Below, piece by piece: positions 14,221 through 26,778 of a stretch of 64,000 nucleotides of DNA. Made by a program: the position numbers and the translations under genes. This DNA comes from Carallia brachiata (lineage: Eukaryota; Streptophyta; Magnoliopsida; Malpighiales; Rhizophoraceae), in NCBI GenBank assembly GCA_021464245.1, contig JADCRB010000068.1, forward strand, positions 11,397,432-11,461,431, in the 5' to 3' direction. Position 1 is the first letter of the stretch; every line of letters starts with the position of its first letter. The notes below the pieces were generated by a model that was not told the DNA's origin, made no database searches, and saw only the letters and a list, made by a program, of their open reading frames with translations.

Positions 14221-14639
14221 CGGTGCCCTTGGGAAATTAACAAACAACACTGGGAGGTGGAGAAAAGTGAGCAATCATGCTCATGTGCATATTTTTAGCC
14301 TGAACAAAATTGGTGGGAATTTAGGGTTTTTGTAAAAGTAGCACCAACCATGGGTTTCAGTTCAAAGAAAGAGAGTTGTGTTGTGTGGGTTTAGAAAGGT
14401 AAGTATGAGTTGTTGAGGGACAAATGCACGAGTAGATTAAAGTTCCCATTAAATTCTTCCTTTTTATCTATCCTCTAAAGAAGAAAAACAAAGGGCTCAA
14501 AGAAAAGAGTATAGAGTAGTAAAAAGGGAATCAAAAGTCACAAACTTATTTACTTTTTCTCACTTTTTCTTTTTTTTTTCTCACCCCCTTAGTATACCCT
14601 GCTGCCCCCCCACCCCCACGTCCCCAAAAAGAAACACAT

Positions 14640-15074
14640 CTCTCTCTATTTTGTCTCTCCAGACCCTCAACTCAAGTGTCATTTTCTCACATATACTTCA
14701 CACAAAAGAACCAACCATTCACTTCATACCTTGTCATCTGTCTCTCTCTCTCTCTCTCTCTCTCTCCTCCACTCCATCTCAAATCTCCGCAACTACTCCT
14801 CTCAAATTGATGTTGAACGCTATCTTGAAACAAAGAACCCAGAAATCTTGCCTCTTCAAATAATTTCTGAAAACCCTTTTGCCCACAGATCACCAATAAC
14901 TCTCTCACACTTGGGCATCTCACACTTGGGGTTCTCGAGAACCACATACACATACATATATAGTTCTCCTTTGCACTATCAGAAGTGAAAGAAAAAAAAA
15001 AAAACCAACACACAAATTAAAAGCAACCTCTTTGAAAGGGCTTTAATTTGTTTGTTTGATTGATAAATTAAAGG
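14640..15074 (+). promoter_or_regulatory. Presumed proximal promoter / 5' leader of the KANADI gene
   Basis: This 435-bp stretch lies directly before the KANADI start codon. It is pyrimidine-rich, with a (TC)n tract at 14741-14766, typical of plant core promoters and 5' UTRs. No unambiguous TATA box was found, so the transcription start is not located. An ATG at 14810 precedes the main start. Confidence 0.5.
14810..14863 (+). other. Possible upstream ORF in the KANADI leader
   Basis: ATG 14810 opens a 17-codon frame (MLNAILKQRTQKSCLFK) closed by TAA at 14861-14863, 211 bases before the main start. If it lies within the mRNA it would allow reinitiation-dependent control. Whether it is transcribed depends on the unknown start site. 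Confidence 0.4.
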
Positions 15075-18000
15075 ATGGAGTTATTTCCTGCACAACCTGA
15101 TTTGTCACTCCAAATCAGCCCACCAGACACCAAACCCACCTCAACATGGAGGAGAAGTACTGCTACTACTGAAGAAGAAGAAGAAGAAGAGATGAATTTG
15201 GGGTTTTGGAAGAGAGCTTTGGACTCAAGGAACTCCAAGTTTACTTCTTCAATGGCTAAACCTGCATCAGCTGACGCCTCCTGTTTTGAACTCTCCCTAT
15301 CCAATCCAAGGGTGGTTTCATCTAGCAGCAGCAGCTCCAACTCCTCAAGCCATTTCCGCGGCAACCTCCTCCAAAACCACAGCAATTGCAACGGCAACAA
15401 TTTCTTCCATTCCTTCCAACAAAATAACCATCTTCATAATCATTATCGTAATCATCACCACCACCACCCACTCTTCCCACAAGTACCGCAGCAACAGCTG
15501 AGCCCGGAGCTCGGCTTCTTGAGACCAATCAGAGGGATTCCCGTCTACCAAAAGCACCCTCCTCCTCCTTCTTTTCCATTCTCTCAACAGCCTTTGGACA
15601 ATAATACTATTAATACTTGTTTGGCTGCCAGTAACAGTAGTTGTCGTGGAGGAGGAGGTGCCTCAAGTTTAGGCCCCTATCAGTCTCATCAAGGGCTGAT
15701 TAGACCATCATCACGATTGATGTCAAGGTTTCCGGCTAAACGCACCATGAGAGCACCCAGGATGCGGTGGACTACTACTCTTCATGCTCGCTTTGTCCAC
15801 GCCGTTGAGCTATTGGGTGGTCATGAAAGTAAGTATGCTTCATTTCATTTTCTTCCTTTCTCCTTCACTTTTCTCTTTGCATTCTTCTTCTTTTATTTTG
15901 GTTCCAGCTTTCTGTTTTATCTTTGCATATTTGATTTTCCCCCTTTTTTTCTCCCCTTTCTTCTGCTTTTACTGTTGGTGTTCTTATTCATTTCTTTATT
16001 TTCCTCAATATCATGGAAAAGAGGATAAAGAAAAAGGATTTTATTTCTTATTCATGAAAGGCTTTTCTTTTTGTGTATAATGTCATCTTTGGCTGTTTTA
16101 GGAGCTACACCCAAGTCGGTTCTTGAGCTTATGGATGTGAAGGATCTCACATTAGCCCATGTTAAATCTCATTTACAGGTATAATTAAACATCTTCTTTT
16201 TATTGTTTTTCCCCCTTCCAATTTTGGTGACATTCCAATTCTAATTCCATTTTTCTCTGCCTGAACCCAAAGAAATGTTGAAGAAAGAATTTTTGCCGCA
16301 TATTTCTCTTTTGTTTGCTGCTTCATTTTCTACCAAAATTCCTGAGGCAGAGGGTAATAAGACTGTGGCTGAGAGCTATGGTCATTAAAAGTCAGGCAGT
16401 GATAATGGAACTTTGTATTACTGATTTGCTTTTTAATAGCTTGCATTACAGGGAGGCTAAAATACATAGATTACAAATTCCAATGTTTCCCTGCAGTCTC
16501 TCTCAAATCCTGAGCACTTGTTTTTTTTCTACTCTAGATCTGATGGTCCAGCTAGCTAATTAACAGCTTTTTGCTTGGAAGAATGAACCAACTCAAGTAA
16601 AAGAACACATAAATTACACTCAACCATACAAAACACATTATAGAGAGAGAGAGAGAGAGAGAATGATCCATTTCAGAAATCTAGTGAGACAAAAGCCCAA
16701 GGAATTCAAAATTTTAGTCTTAGCCAAGCGGAGACAACTTTATGCGGCTCAGTCCATTATTTTCCCTTAAAAAAAATTTTTTTTCCCTCTAACGATGAGG
16801 AAGAAAATGGAAAATGTAAGGAAAGACAAAAAAAAAAAAAGTGCAGAATACCATCATTTCCCAATGATATCTTTCTCAGTCTCAGTCTCTCTCTCTCTCA
16901 TATGGGGTTCCTCTCTTATCCATGGTTGTTAAACCCATAAATTCCTTCCTCCATGTCCATACAAATCCATATGTGTAAACAATATTATATACAGATAGAA
17001 TTTAGGTGAGGGCATGAATGCTTCTGTTTGTGGTTACATTCATTTATCTCTCTGTTTTCTTTTTATTTTAATTTTAGTTTTATTTTATTTTTTACAGTTT
17101 GTACTTGCACTGCATAAGACAAGTTCTGCTGTATCCTGAACAGTATATTGGACTCTTTTCGTGTTTTTTCTTTCATCAACTTTAATTCTTTGGCATTTTT
17201 CTTAAGTCTGCTTTAATTACACCCTAAAACTAAAAGAAATTTAATTGCAGATGTATCGAACAGTAAAAACCACTGATAGAGCTGCAGCTTCTTCAGGTTC
17301 CAACTAGCTAGTGACTATACTTGTTTTTCTGTACTATGTTATATGGGTCTTTCTCAAATTTTAAGATGGTGTTACTTGCATTATTTCTTACTCAGGACAA
17401 TCTGATGTATATGATAATGGATCATCTGGGGATAATTCTGAAGATCTTATGTTTGACATTCAGAACCCAAGAATGTCTGATCAATCAATGCAACAGGGAA
17501 GCCCATGTGTTCAACATGACAAGGATTATCATGGTCTCTGGAGCAATTCTTCAAGGTAAAGCTGTATTGCTCTTGCATTTTTTAAGATTTAACCTGTTTG
17601 TCCTTTTTCTGTCATTTGTTGTTTGTTGCTTTTACTAGTAACTAAAAAGGACTACGCAAAAAAAAAAAAAAAAAAAGGAATATACAGCAAGCATATTTCG
17701 GGTTTCCTTTTAACTATTTCTCTAGGCAACTCAGTGAAAAAATATAGAGAAAATGTTGCTTATATTTTTCTGTCATGTGCTGGTTACTGCTTTTACTGAT
17801 AACTGAAAAGGACAATGCAAAAGCAGAAAACTTTGGAATCCACAGCAAGCATTAGTTAGTTTTATATAGTGGTTGTAATAATTTGGTTTTGATTTTCCTT
17901 TGGATTATTTCACTAGGAAACTCAATGATATATATAGTTTTTCTTACTACTCTATTTTTTGCAATGTTTTTTTTTTTGTTACTATTCTGTTGGCTCTCTG

Positions 18001-19636
18001 CTATTTGAGTCGTTTTGCTTCTTGGAATTCGATTTTCAGCCAGATAAATGTGAGGTTATGTAGCAGTTAATATTTTTGGATTAGTTAATAACAAACATAT
18101 AAAAAGTTATAGTTTTTCTTGCTAACCATTCTTTTTCCTTCGATGAATGTATATGCAACATCTCTGTGCCCTCCAACGCCCAAATACAAACATAGTTGCA
18201 TGCAAGTGACCACAAAAAGCGAAAGCAATGATTTCACTGCAATGTTCTGAATGTCCACTACCCATATGAATACTGAAGCTGTATGATGGAGTAATTATAT
18301 CTACATCTACTCTTCTAGTAGTGGGTTAAAAGGAAGCAAAAGAAACAAAACACACTCTCCTACCATTTCAATGAATGAGAATCCCATTGACAAATCCGCC
18401 TAAAGAATGGAAATATCTCTTTCCTTTGGATTTTGTGGGCTCACAAATAGAGAGCCATTGAATGGGGCCCACAATAAGAAAACTTGGTTTTAAAGCTAAT
18501 CCAATGTGATGGCCCCATTTGAAGAAATTTTGGTGTTAAAGACAATATGCTCTTTGAAACTTCCTTGTGACCATTGATATGTGGGTAATGGGGGTATCAC
18601 ATGGGTGAGTAAGTTAGCTCAACTTTATCTCAATCAAAGCATGAATGAATAAAATGTAAAGTGAAGGGAACTACAAACAAGCCAGCAAAAGATAGCTTTC
18701 TTTTCTCAGTTTGCTTTTTTCTTCTGCATGGCTTCCACTGATAGGAAATATTCTCTTATTAATCTGTTGGTTCGGTAGCAGGGAAGCTTGGTTGCATGGG
18801 AAGCCAAAGGATTCTGGAGGAAATCTTCCATCTCTCGAGGTACCATATTTCAAATCTTTGTTTCCCAAAATATCCTTATCTTTGCAAAAAATTCACAAAT
18901 TCCCAAATTGTACAGATGTCATGTGTAAAGTTGGAATGAGTAGAGAAAAAGCAAATGCAATAGTGTCTTTCTTATTCTTCTTCTTGTTTTTTTTTTCCTC
19001 TTCCCATTTTTCTTTCTTTTTTGGGGGGGGGGGGGGGGGCTTGGGAGGACATATTTATTTTCTTCTTTGAATTGTGCACTTTAGTTTGGAAAGATGTTCA
19101 GTTATTATGGGCCAATTTGTGGCCTTAAGTAGATGTTCAGATCAATAAATCAGTGGGTGACCGAGGTCAAATGTCCAATAATACATTGTCATAACAATAA
19201 ATGTAATGCTACCAGTGAATAATGTTTTACTAGAGGGGAAGAAATACTATTAATTGGGGGGTTGCAAACTGCAGGCACACCTTTAGCAGGCTTTCAAAAT
19301 GTACCGTAGCAATGTTTCTTTTTCCGTGATAAACATTCTATTATTCCCCTGAGTCAAAGTTGTCCTTTTGATTCCCACCCTTCACACATTTGACACTTCC
19401 TTGTGCCACCTCACATAGTAGTATGTTACCCTCACTTTTCTTTCCCTTTGTGATTTCTCATTCCAGTTTCCTTTTTCTTTTCTTTGGGAATTTTTTTTTC
19501 CTTCTCTTTTCTACAGAAGGACATGGATCCAAAGTGCTTAAGCTATCAAAGACTATCAGATGTAAGCTCATCAACCCTTTCAGAAACAAGCCCCAAGAAG
19601 CCTAATTTGGAGTTTACCTTGGGCAGGCCACACTGA
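15075..19636 (+). CDS. KAN2: KANADI-type GARP transcription factor, KANADI2-like
   Basis: Six exons: 15075-15828, 16102-16178, 17251-17296, 17396-17555, 18782-18839 and 19517-19636 (stop TGA 19634-19636). All introns are GT-AG and all phases agree, giving 404 residues. The N-terminus MELFPAQPDLSLQISPP and C-terminus LEFTLGRPH match KANADI2. The GARP Myb-like DNA-binding domain spans about residues 222-283. It is split by introns after GGHE (residue 251) and after SHLQ (277), and contains the conserved ATPKSVLELMDVKDLTLAH segment. EAR-like repression motifs are DLSLQI (9-14) and FELSLS (71-76). Low-complexity parts are an acidic Glu run (33-39), a Ser run (82-88), an HHHHH run (127-131) and a GGGG run (192-195). 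Length is close to the Arabidopsis protein (about 388). KANADI proteins are nuclear repressors that promote abaxial identity and limit auxin-related genes. No frameshift or stop interrupts the gene. Confidence 0.95.
19023..19039 (+). repeat. 17-base poly(G) run in KANADI intron 5
   Basis: An unbroken G17 run follows a T-rich stretch in the 677-bp fifth intron (18840-19516). It can in principle form a G-quadruplex in DNA or pre-mRNA and is hard to sequence accurately. Confidence 0.9.
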
Positions 19637-20712
19637 TATACATATGTGTTCTATACATTCATACCCTATATTATATATTTATATATATAAATATTCAATG
19701 TGTATTGCGGATGCTGATGTTGAAATGATTATAATATCTCTGAGAGGGGTTTGCTGGTGGTGAGAATCCGGTACCCAGATGGGAAAATCAGATAAAAAAG
19801 AAAAGGAAAAGAAGCAAAAAAAAAAGGAGAAAAAAAAAAAGAAAAGCAACGAAAAAGAGAGCCAAAGAAAGACAAGGAGACAAGAAAGACAGAAAGCAAC
19901 AAAAGTAGAAGACTGGAAAAAAGGCATTGTCGTTCCTACATATCATATCAAGCTGTGAGAGATCCTTTATTGATCGACATTTTATATTCCTACGTAAATA
20001 TGAAGTCTAATTGATTTTGTATGTTCTTCTTAAAAAAAAAAAAAAGATTTTGTGTGTTCTGCTTCGGCAAAGAGAGAGAGAGAGACATTTAACTATGATA
20101 AAGAAGTACCAAGTGATCCTTTGTAATTGTGATGGAGCACTTTACGATTATAAATTATTTCCATATTCTTACCAAAGGAGTTAGGGGCTCCATATAAATT
20201 CTAATGCATTATCACATGCCTTACACTTCTATGAACAAAGCAAAAAAAAAAAGGGAAAGAATTTGAGAACAAGGGCTATGAAAAAAGTGCCCAAAAAACT
20301 TAATAAAGCATAGGATTATTTGAGGTGCACAAAAAAGAAGGGAGAATTTGTTTCTTGCCGTGCCTTTTATTAAAGGGTGCTTTCTCTATTTACTAATTAG
20401 TGCAGACACCAGTTTTATATGTCATGAACCAATTTAGCTTATTTCTTTTTTTTTTTTTGGGAAAAAATTAAACTAAGACTCACTTCATTTCTTTTTTATT
20501 TAACACATTTGGTATTGAGTCAACGTGATCTCCTTTTTAAGGGTGTCAAATTAGAAAATAGTTTTGGATATGTATCTTGAAAGGGAAAATAAATTATATG
20601 AGGTTTTAAAAAGTCTTGTTTCTTTTTACCCTTCTATGCATGAAAAGAAACAAACTGCTATTTTGATTATCTATTTCCAGCGAAAGAGCTGGACTCTTGT
20701 TTTGTTTGTAAA
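19637..20712. other. KANADI 3' UTR region and downstream intergenic DNA
   Basis: The mRNA end should lie in the first few hundred bases. AT-rich words resembling plant polyadenylation signals occur at about 19660-19700, but no site can be fixed. The following A/G-rich and T-rich tracts contain no gene. Confidence 0.5.
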
Positions 20713-21203
20713 ATGGTTACCTAGGATACACGGACACTTCTAAAATGGTGAGTGTCCGTGTCGGACACACGTGTCGGACACGACACTCACCCGACACTCT
20801 TCGGACACGTGTCGGACACTTCGAAACGTGTCCAACAAAAAAATTAAAAAAAAAAAATTCGGACACGCGTGTCGGACACTTCTAATTCACGTGTCGGACA
20901 CTTCTAATACACGTGTCAGATACTTTTATATGTATTTAATATTTTAATTAGTATATTATACATACATATATATTATTTACTTAAACAACGTGTCAGATAC
21001 TTTTATATGTATTTCATATTTTAATTAATATACTATACACATATATATATTATTTGCTTAAATATTTTATTACGTACACACACACATATATAGTATTTTT
21101 TAAAAGAATTCTGAATAAAATGTAAGTTACATAATAAAATATTATCATAATTATTATTATGTACTATACGTAGAAAAAAATTTTAAATTTATTAAAAATA
21201 TTT

Positions 21204-21252
<49 letters not shown>

Positions 21253-21374
21253 TAATATATTTTATAACTGTGTCTACGCCGTGTCCGTGTCCTAATTTTT
21301 TTAAAATTTCTGTGTCCCCGTATCCGTGTCGTGTCCGTGTCCCATGTCCGTGTCCGTGCATCCTAGATGGTTAC
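20713..21374. mobile_element. hAT-like non-autonomous DNA transposon (646 bp) with 8-bp TSD
   Basis: The element proper is 20721-21366. Its left end CTAGGATACACGGACAC and the reverse complement of its right end (CTAGGATGCACGGACAC) match at 16 of 17 positions. It is flanked by a perfect 8-bp duplication, ATGGTTAC (20713-20720 and 21367-21374). Near both ends there are many copies of GTGTCGGACAC / GTGTCCGTGTC, as in the subterminal repeats of hAT elements. The interior is AT-rich with a (TA)n run (about 21210-21246). There is no transposase. Confidence 0.85.
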
Positions 21375-21665
21375 TTACAAATTATCACGGACTTTGTGCA
21401 ATTTTTTAACTCTGACCACAAATTTTTATTTTGATTCAATTTGGCGTATAAGTTTGTGTTTTTGTTTTAATTTTCGCATGCCTTTAGACTATTATCTAAA
21501 TTCGAAAAATTTAACTAGACGGAAAAAAGAGGACTCAAGAAGGACGGGAAAATTTGTTCGTGCAACCAGTTGATTTATTTGTACAACGAGATACTGAATT
21601 ATTACAACAAAATTTGAAAGTATTTTTTCATCTATTTTTTTATTACAGAAATTAAGCATCTTCTT

Positions 21666-22260
21666 GTATAAATAAATCAGTCAATTGCATAAAAAAATTT
21701 TCTGACTTTTCCGCGTCTTCTTTTTCCCATCTAAGTAACGGGCTCGTCTAAATTATTATAGGATATTGATTGTGTGATTGAATTGTATAAAACTTCCATG
21801 TAATTGTTGTTACATGTTTACACTTCAAAACGAAAGGGAAAAAATGAGAGGTGAAGGTTTAAATTATTCAATTGTTGTCTGACAATAAAAACCTGTAATT
21901 TGAAGTTGTTTGACTAAGGTTAAACAATAATTTTATGGTACCAGTGGATGAAATTATTTATGGTATAAATAAATCAGTCAATTGCATAAAAAAATTTTCT
22001 GACTTTTCCGCGTCGTCTTTTTCCCGTCCAAGTAATGGGGCTCATCTAAATTATTATAGGATATTGATTGTGTGATTGAATTGTATAAAACTTCCATGTA
22101 ATTGTTGTTACATGTTTACACTTCAAAACGAAAGGGAAAAAATGAGAGGTGAAGGTTTAAACTATTCAATTGTTTTCTGACAATAAAAACCTGTAATTTG
22201 AAGTTGTTTGATTAAGGTTAAACAATAATTTTATGGTACCAGTGGATGAAATTATTTATG
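21666..22260. repeat. Near-identical 297-bp tandem duplication
   Basis: Unit 1 is 21666-21962 and unit 2 is 21963-22260. Each begins GTATAAATAAATCAGTCAAT and ends in GGATGAAATTATTTATG. They differ by only a few substitutions and 1-base indels, so the duplication is recent compared with the other repeats here. The unit has no coding capacity. Confidence 0.9.
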
Positions 22261-22769
22261 TCATCAATTGTCAATAATTTAGATGAATTACAGCAATGTG
22301 CTAAAATTAGAAGAAAATTAAACGTTGTTGTCTTCATTGATTAAATTAATTCGTTACTAGAGTTAAAAAAAATTTATAAAGCTAATTAGCAATTAGAATA
22401 AATAAAATATGATACAGAAAGAAATTATAACGTGATATCATAGGCACCTTTTCTTTGTATCACCCCATGAGTCTAGCAAGTATCATTGAATCGTTCGTTG
22501 ATCTTGGAGCATTCACAATTTTACAGGGTCAATGTACATTTAGTCCTATTATTTGATTTTAACAGAAGCTTGAATTCATAATCTTTTACACGAAAAGAAG
22601 CTTCTTTTCCATCTTAACCACATAAGTAGTGGTGAAGTTATATATAATCTAAAAGTACAACATTGATGGTTTAAAAAATGAGAAAAATTTAGCATAAAAT
22701 TACATTTTTGTAAAACTTTTCTAACTTATTATGATTTTTCTAGCATAAATTTACATTTTAATATAATAT
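22261..22769. other. Intergenic DNA, nothing recognised
   Basis: AT-rich with no supported frame, RNA or repeat end. Confidence 0.5.
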
Positions 22770-23165
22770 AAGTTTACCTTTTAAAATTTAGATTAATCTA
22801 TAAAAACATGACTTTTGCGTAAATTAATAAAAATAACATCACCTTTAAAAATTCATAATTATGCATTGTAGGAATTTTTTTTAACAAGTCTACTACATTA
22901 TTGAGTTTAATGATCATTTTTTTTATATCTGACGTGTGTTCTAGTCGTCATGGTTTTATATTACATATCAGCATTTGGTTCACATCATCATACCAACTCA
23001 CTACTTTTGATAAATTTCATCCATTAAATGGAATGGAATGATAGATTTACTAAGAAAATTTCTACAAAATCTAAATTGTGAATTTTAAAGGTGATATTAT
23101 ATTTATTAATTTACGCGAAGTTCGTGATTTTCTTCGATATTAACCCTTAAATTTTAAATGTTAGT
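22770..23165. mobile_element. Diverged foldback element
   Basis: Positions about 22770-22893 and 23042-23165 are imperfect inverted copies. For example, GTAAATTAATAAAAATAACA on the left pairs with TATATTTATTAATTTACGCG on the right. A loop of about 150 bp separates them. No clear target duplication was found, and edges are approximate. Confidence 0.45.
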
Positions 23166-24182
23166 GGATTCACCCTAAAATGATTAATAAGGTGATCACA
23201 TTATACCAAAATAATGAATTTCTGAAATAAAAGTCTGTTGCTCGCGAGACACTATAGTGATTAAAAATTCAGACCTCTATTTTTAAAATCTCGAGTTTTA
23301 ATCATGATAAAGGATATAAAGTTATGAGTATAAAGAGATTTACTCATTATGTAATTCACAGTCCAATAAGTCTTTAAGTAAACCAAAAAAAGATAGACTA
23401 AGTAAATTTTCGTTAAACTATATTTTAACAAGTAAAATTTTTCCTTAATTTTCCTATCATTTGAATGCTTTTTCAGGATATTGCCTTTCAAATTAATAAC
23501 AAGGGCTTCTATACATTTTCTTTACCGCGCTACCTCATTCCATGTTGGTATATGATTGAGACGAATCCTAAATTCAAAAGCTATTCATCTCATTTTTCGT
23601 TAAAAAATAAAATAAAAGGTGATATTGGTGTCTCTTTTTTTTTTTTTTTTTAAGGAATGATAAAATGGTAATGTCGTCGCAGTGATTAACTTTATCATTG
23701 CACTTTATATTTCAGACTTTCATTGTTTCTAGCTTTACAAAAAGAAAATTGCGCCTTGAAATTGCCAAAATGCGAATTTTCAGGACATAAAGAAAGAAAG
23801 CTTCTGTTAAAGTGCTTAGCATATTTGTTGTACCTTTTCAAGAACTATTGAGCAGTTCCATTACCTACCAGCTAAAGTTCCGAGTTGCACGTGAGCTGGT
23901 TTTGATTTTTTTCCTTTATAATTCATTAAATTAAAAATTTCCTAGGAGGATGCACCTATGAAAATAACTCAATTTTCTTTTTAAATATTAAATATTCAAG
24001 TTTGAATGGTCTTACTGCCAGAAATATTTATTTATCAGACACAAAATGTTAACTCTTCTTTTGTAATTCATTCTTCAATGTAGGAAAAGAACGACAACAA
24101 AATGTAGTAGTAGTCAATAAAGCATCAGTCAACATCTGGATTCTCGTATGCACTTCAGGGATTGGAGTCCTTGAATCGTCTC
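23166..24182. other. Intergenic DNA, nothing recognised
   Basis: Short AT-rich frames only. The T-run near 23635-23652 has no retroposon body attached that I can identify. Confidence 0.5.
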
Positions 24183-25095
24183 AGGGGGTGTTTGTTTTTT
24201 TGCATTTAAAAGTTGTTGTTACTGTTATTTTAAAAAGTAAGAAATAAGGTATTTGGTTAAGTTTTTAAAGTGCTGCTGATTGCTGATAAATGCTATCAAA
24301 AATAGTTGATAAGCAAAGTAGTCCGAAGTTATTTTTTATTTTGATTAGCAGCTAATTTATATAACAATTACACAATTACCCTCTCTCTTTCTCCAAAAAG
24401 ACACTTCGACACATTGAATTTTTTCCGTAAACACCAAACCAGTGGGGAAGAATAAGGACGCTTGCGCGCCTGTTCAATTTTCTCCATAAACACCAAACCA
24501 ACAGTGCCTGTAAATCAAGGGGCGACATTTATTAATTTTTTAAAAATTTTTACTTTGTAAAAAGTGAAATAAATAATAAAATAATACTATTTTATTTGTA
24601 AACAGTAATTATATTGTAAAAGTGATGTTAATTTTATAGTCTTTTTTTCTTGTTTTGTTTTAATTGTATAAACAGTAATTTAGGTAGTAAAAATAATAAT
24701 ATTTTTGAATACATAACAGTAATTTGTGAAGTAAAAATAATACTTGTAAAAATAATAAATTCTATTATATAGTAAAATTAGATAATTAGATCTTCAAGTT
24801 ACATATTTAATGAAGTTTTTATTTTAGTTATAAATATATAAGATATTTTTTTATGAGATTAGTCTGACTACATATAAAAAGATAAATTATTATAATAAAA
24901 AAATAAAATGTCTAAAATAGTTATTTTGTTATTTAATTAGTAACAATTAGTACTAATTTAACTAAATACTATACTTCATTTTGTTCATCAGCAATAGTAA
25001 TCAGTAATAGCAATTAACAATTCGCAACAGTAATCAATAATCAACAATCAGTAACAGTAATTAGTAACAGCAAAACCATGCGAAACTAAAAGTTG
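24183..25095. repeat. AT-rich block bounded by stuttered repeats, possible MITE
   Basis: It begins with GGGGGTGTTTG, a common start for plant non-autonomous elements, followed by TGTTACTG words. It ends in a run of degenerate CAGTAAT / CAGTAACAG words (24980-25080), which are their reverse complement. This resembles a diverged terminal-inverted-repeat element, but no target duplication could be placed. Confidence 0.35.
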
Positions 25096-26329
25096 ACAGA
25101 ATATGCAAGGTCCTTTAGAAAAAAGTTGGGTTATTCAAAAAATAAATATAAGATCTTACCAAAATAAGACATGATAAAATAATGAATAGGTACCATAGGA
25201 TACTCAATTCATGCATTAGGAAAATAATCAAAGATACAATCAATCTCAATCAATTCAAACGGTCAGCATAAATAATAGAGAAAATAAAGCTTAATAACAA
25301 CCGAAATATAGACAATCAGTTAAGGATCTATAATATGGAACAAAAGAACAAATTAAAGAGGTAAAAATATTAATCAACTAACAATAAAGGGACACATCAA
25401 AATCGGTACATGATCTAATACTCAACAAAGTTAATAATATTACCCTTTTAAGTTTGACGGAGAGTGTTAGAATCTACAGGTTCTAGTATATGAAGAGTCT
25501 AGATTTATTGTACAATGCTCAAATTATATTAATAATATGTGTAAATTTATGTTGATATGAATTCGAGAATATCTCATTAATTTTCCTAGATCATCTCTTC
25601 CTATTTTGTAATCCATCTCGGTAAAAACGAGTTTAATTTCTCATAGTCAATAAGCACAAAAAATTATTCTTTTTCTCAATTCTCTCTCACATAATTTTAT
25701 CATCCACATCTATCAGTTGGTTGAGCTCAAACTACTTTTAAATTCCAAAAAGCAGAAATATGACTGGGCCATTCTTATTCTTGTTACTTTGTCTCGGTTC
25801 AGAAGCTTTCTGCTTTAATAAATTCCAATGCTTTTGACACCATATAATCACTTTACTTAGCTTCAAGATTCAAATTACATGGTCACTCATAGTGGTCGCT
25901 CAGTTTATTTATCTATGCAATAATTTGGAAAATTCTTAAGACCACAATTATTATGAGTGATATTTTACATGTAGTTTAGATATTTTTAATAAATTTATTA
26001 GTTTTTCAACATATAATTTATAATAATTATTGTGATATTTTACGATGTAAGTAGGATTTTGTTAATAATTTTAAAGAATATTATATATAGATAACACAAT
26101 ATTTAAGGAATTATAATTAAAATAATTAATTGGTTTAAAAAAATTACAGTAGTTAAAATAATTGATAAAATAACAAATATTTACTAAATATATTTTTTTT
26201 TTGCAATCAAACTATTCATTAGTATGTTTATTAAAAAAAATTTATGCGTATGATCTTTAATAAATTTGAAATTAATTTTATATTTGTCTCTATATATGTG
26301 GCATATTAATAAAAGTGTGGAATAAATAA
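25096..26329. other. Intergenic DNA, nothing recognised
   Basis: AT-rich sequence without supported features. Confidence 0.5.
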
Positions 26330-26515
26330 GTATTTAACATGTGTTGTATATTGTTTGACACGCGAATTAAAGTATCAGACATGTGTGTCTAAATTGGTTT
26401 GTTTTTATATTTGACATATTTTGAAGTGTTCGACACGTAATTAAAGAGTGTGGAATGAGTATCAAATCGGACAAAAACATATATTATTTTAAAAGTATCA
26501 ATGCATCCTAATATG
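26330..26515. mobile_element. Decayed relative of the GTGTCGGACAC hAT-like element
   Basis: It contains spaced, mutated copies of the same subterminal word (TTTGACACGCG, CAGACATGTGTGTC, TTCGACACG). It ends in AATGCATCCTAA, similar to the TGCATCCTAG right end of the element at 20721-21366. The left end is not identifiable. Confidence 0.4.
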
Positions 26516-26778
26516 TAGCGCATTTCGCAACTTGGCAATTAATACAGACGTTTAAAACACCTTCACGTGAAGAACACTCTTTCTTTTCTTTCAAGAAAGA
26601 ACAAAAAAAAAAGTACATTAAGTTGTTCGTTGGGGACAATATAAGAGCTATGAGAGCTGAGTGAAATTAATTGCACAACCAACGAACTGTAGCCTTATAG
26701 AAGTAGAAAACGAATCCTTTTTTCTTTTTTTTTGACAATTAGTCATAAGTTAGAGTGGTAGTGTTACATAAATTTTTA

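Noticed and set aside
14687..15013. 108-codon minus-strand frame over the KANADI leader
   Set aside because: Its length comes from the (TC)n tract read as Arg-Glu repeats and from the A run. It is antisense to the leader with no known domain.
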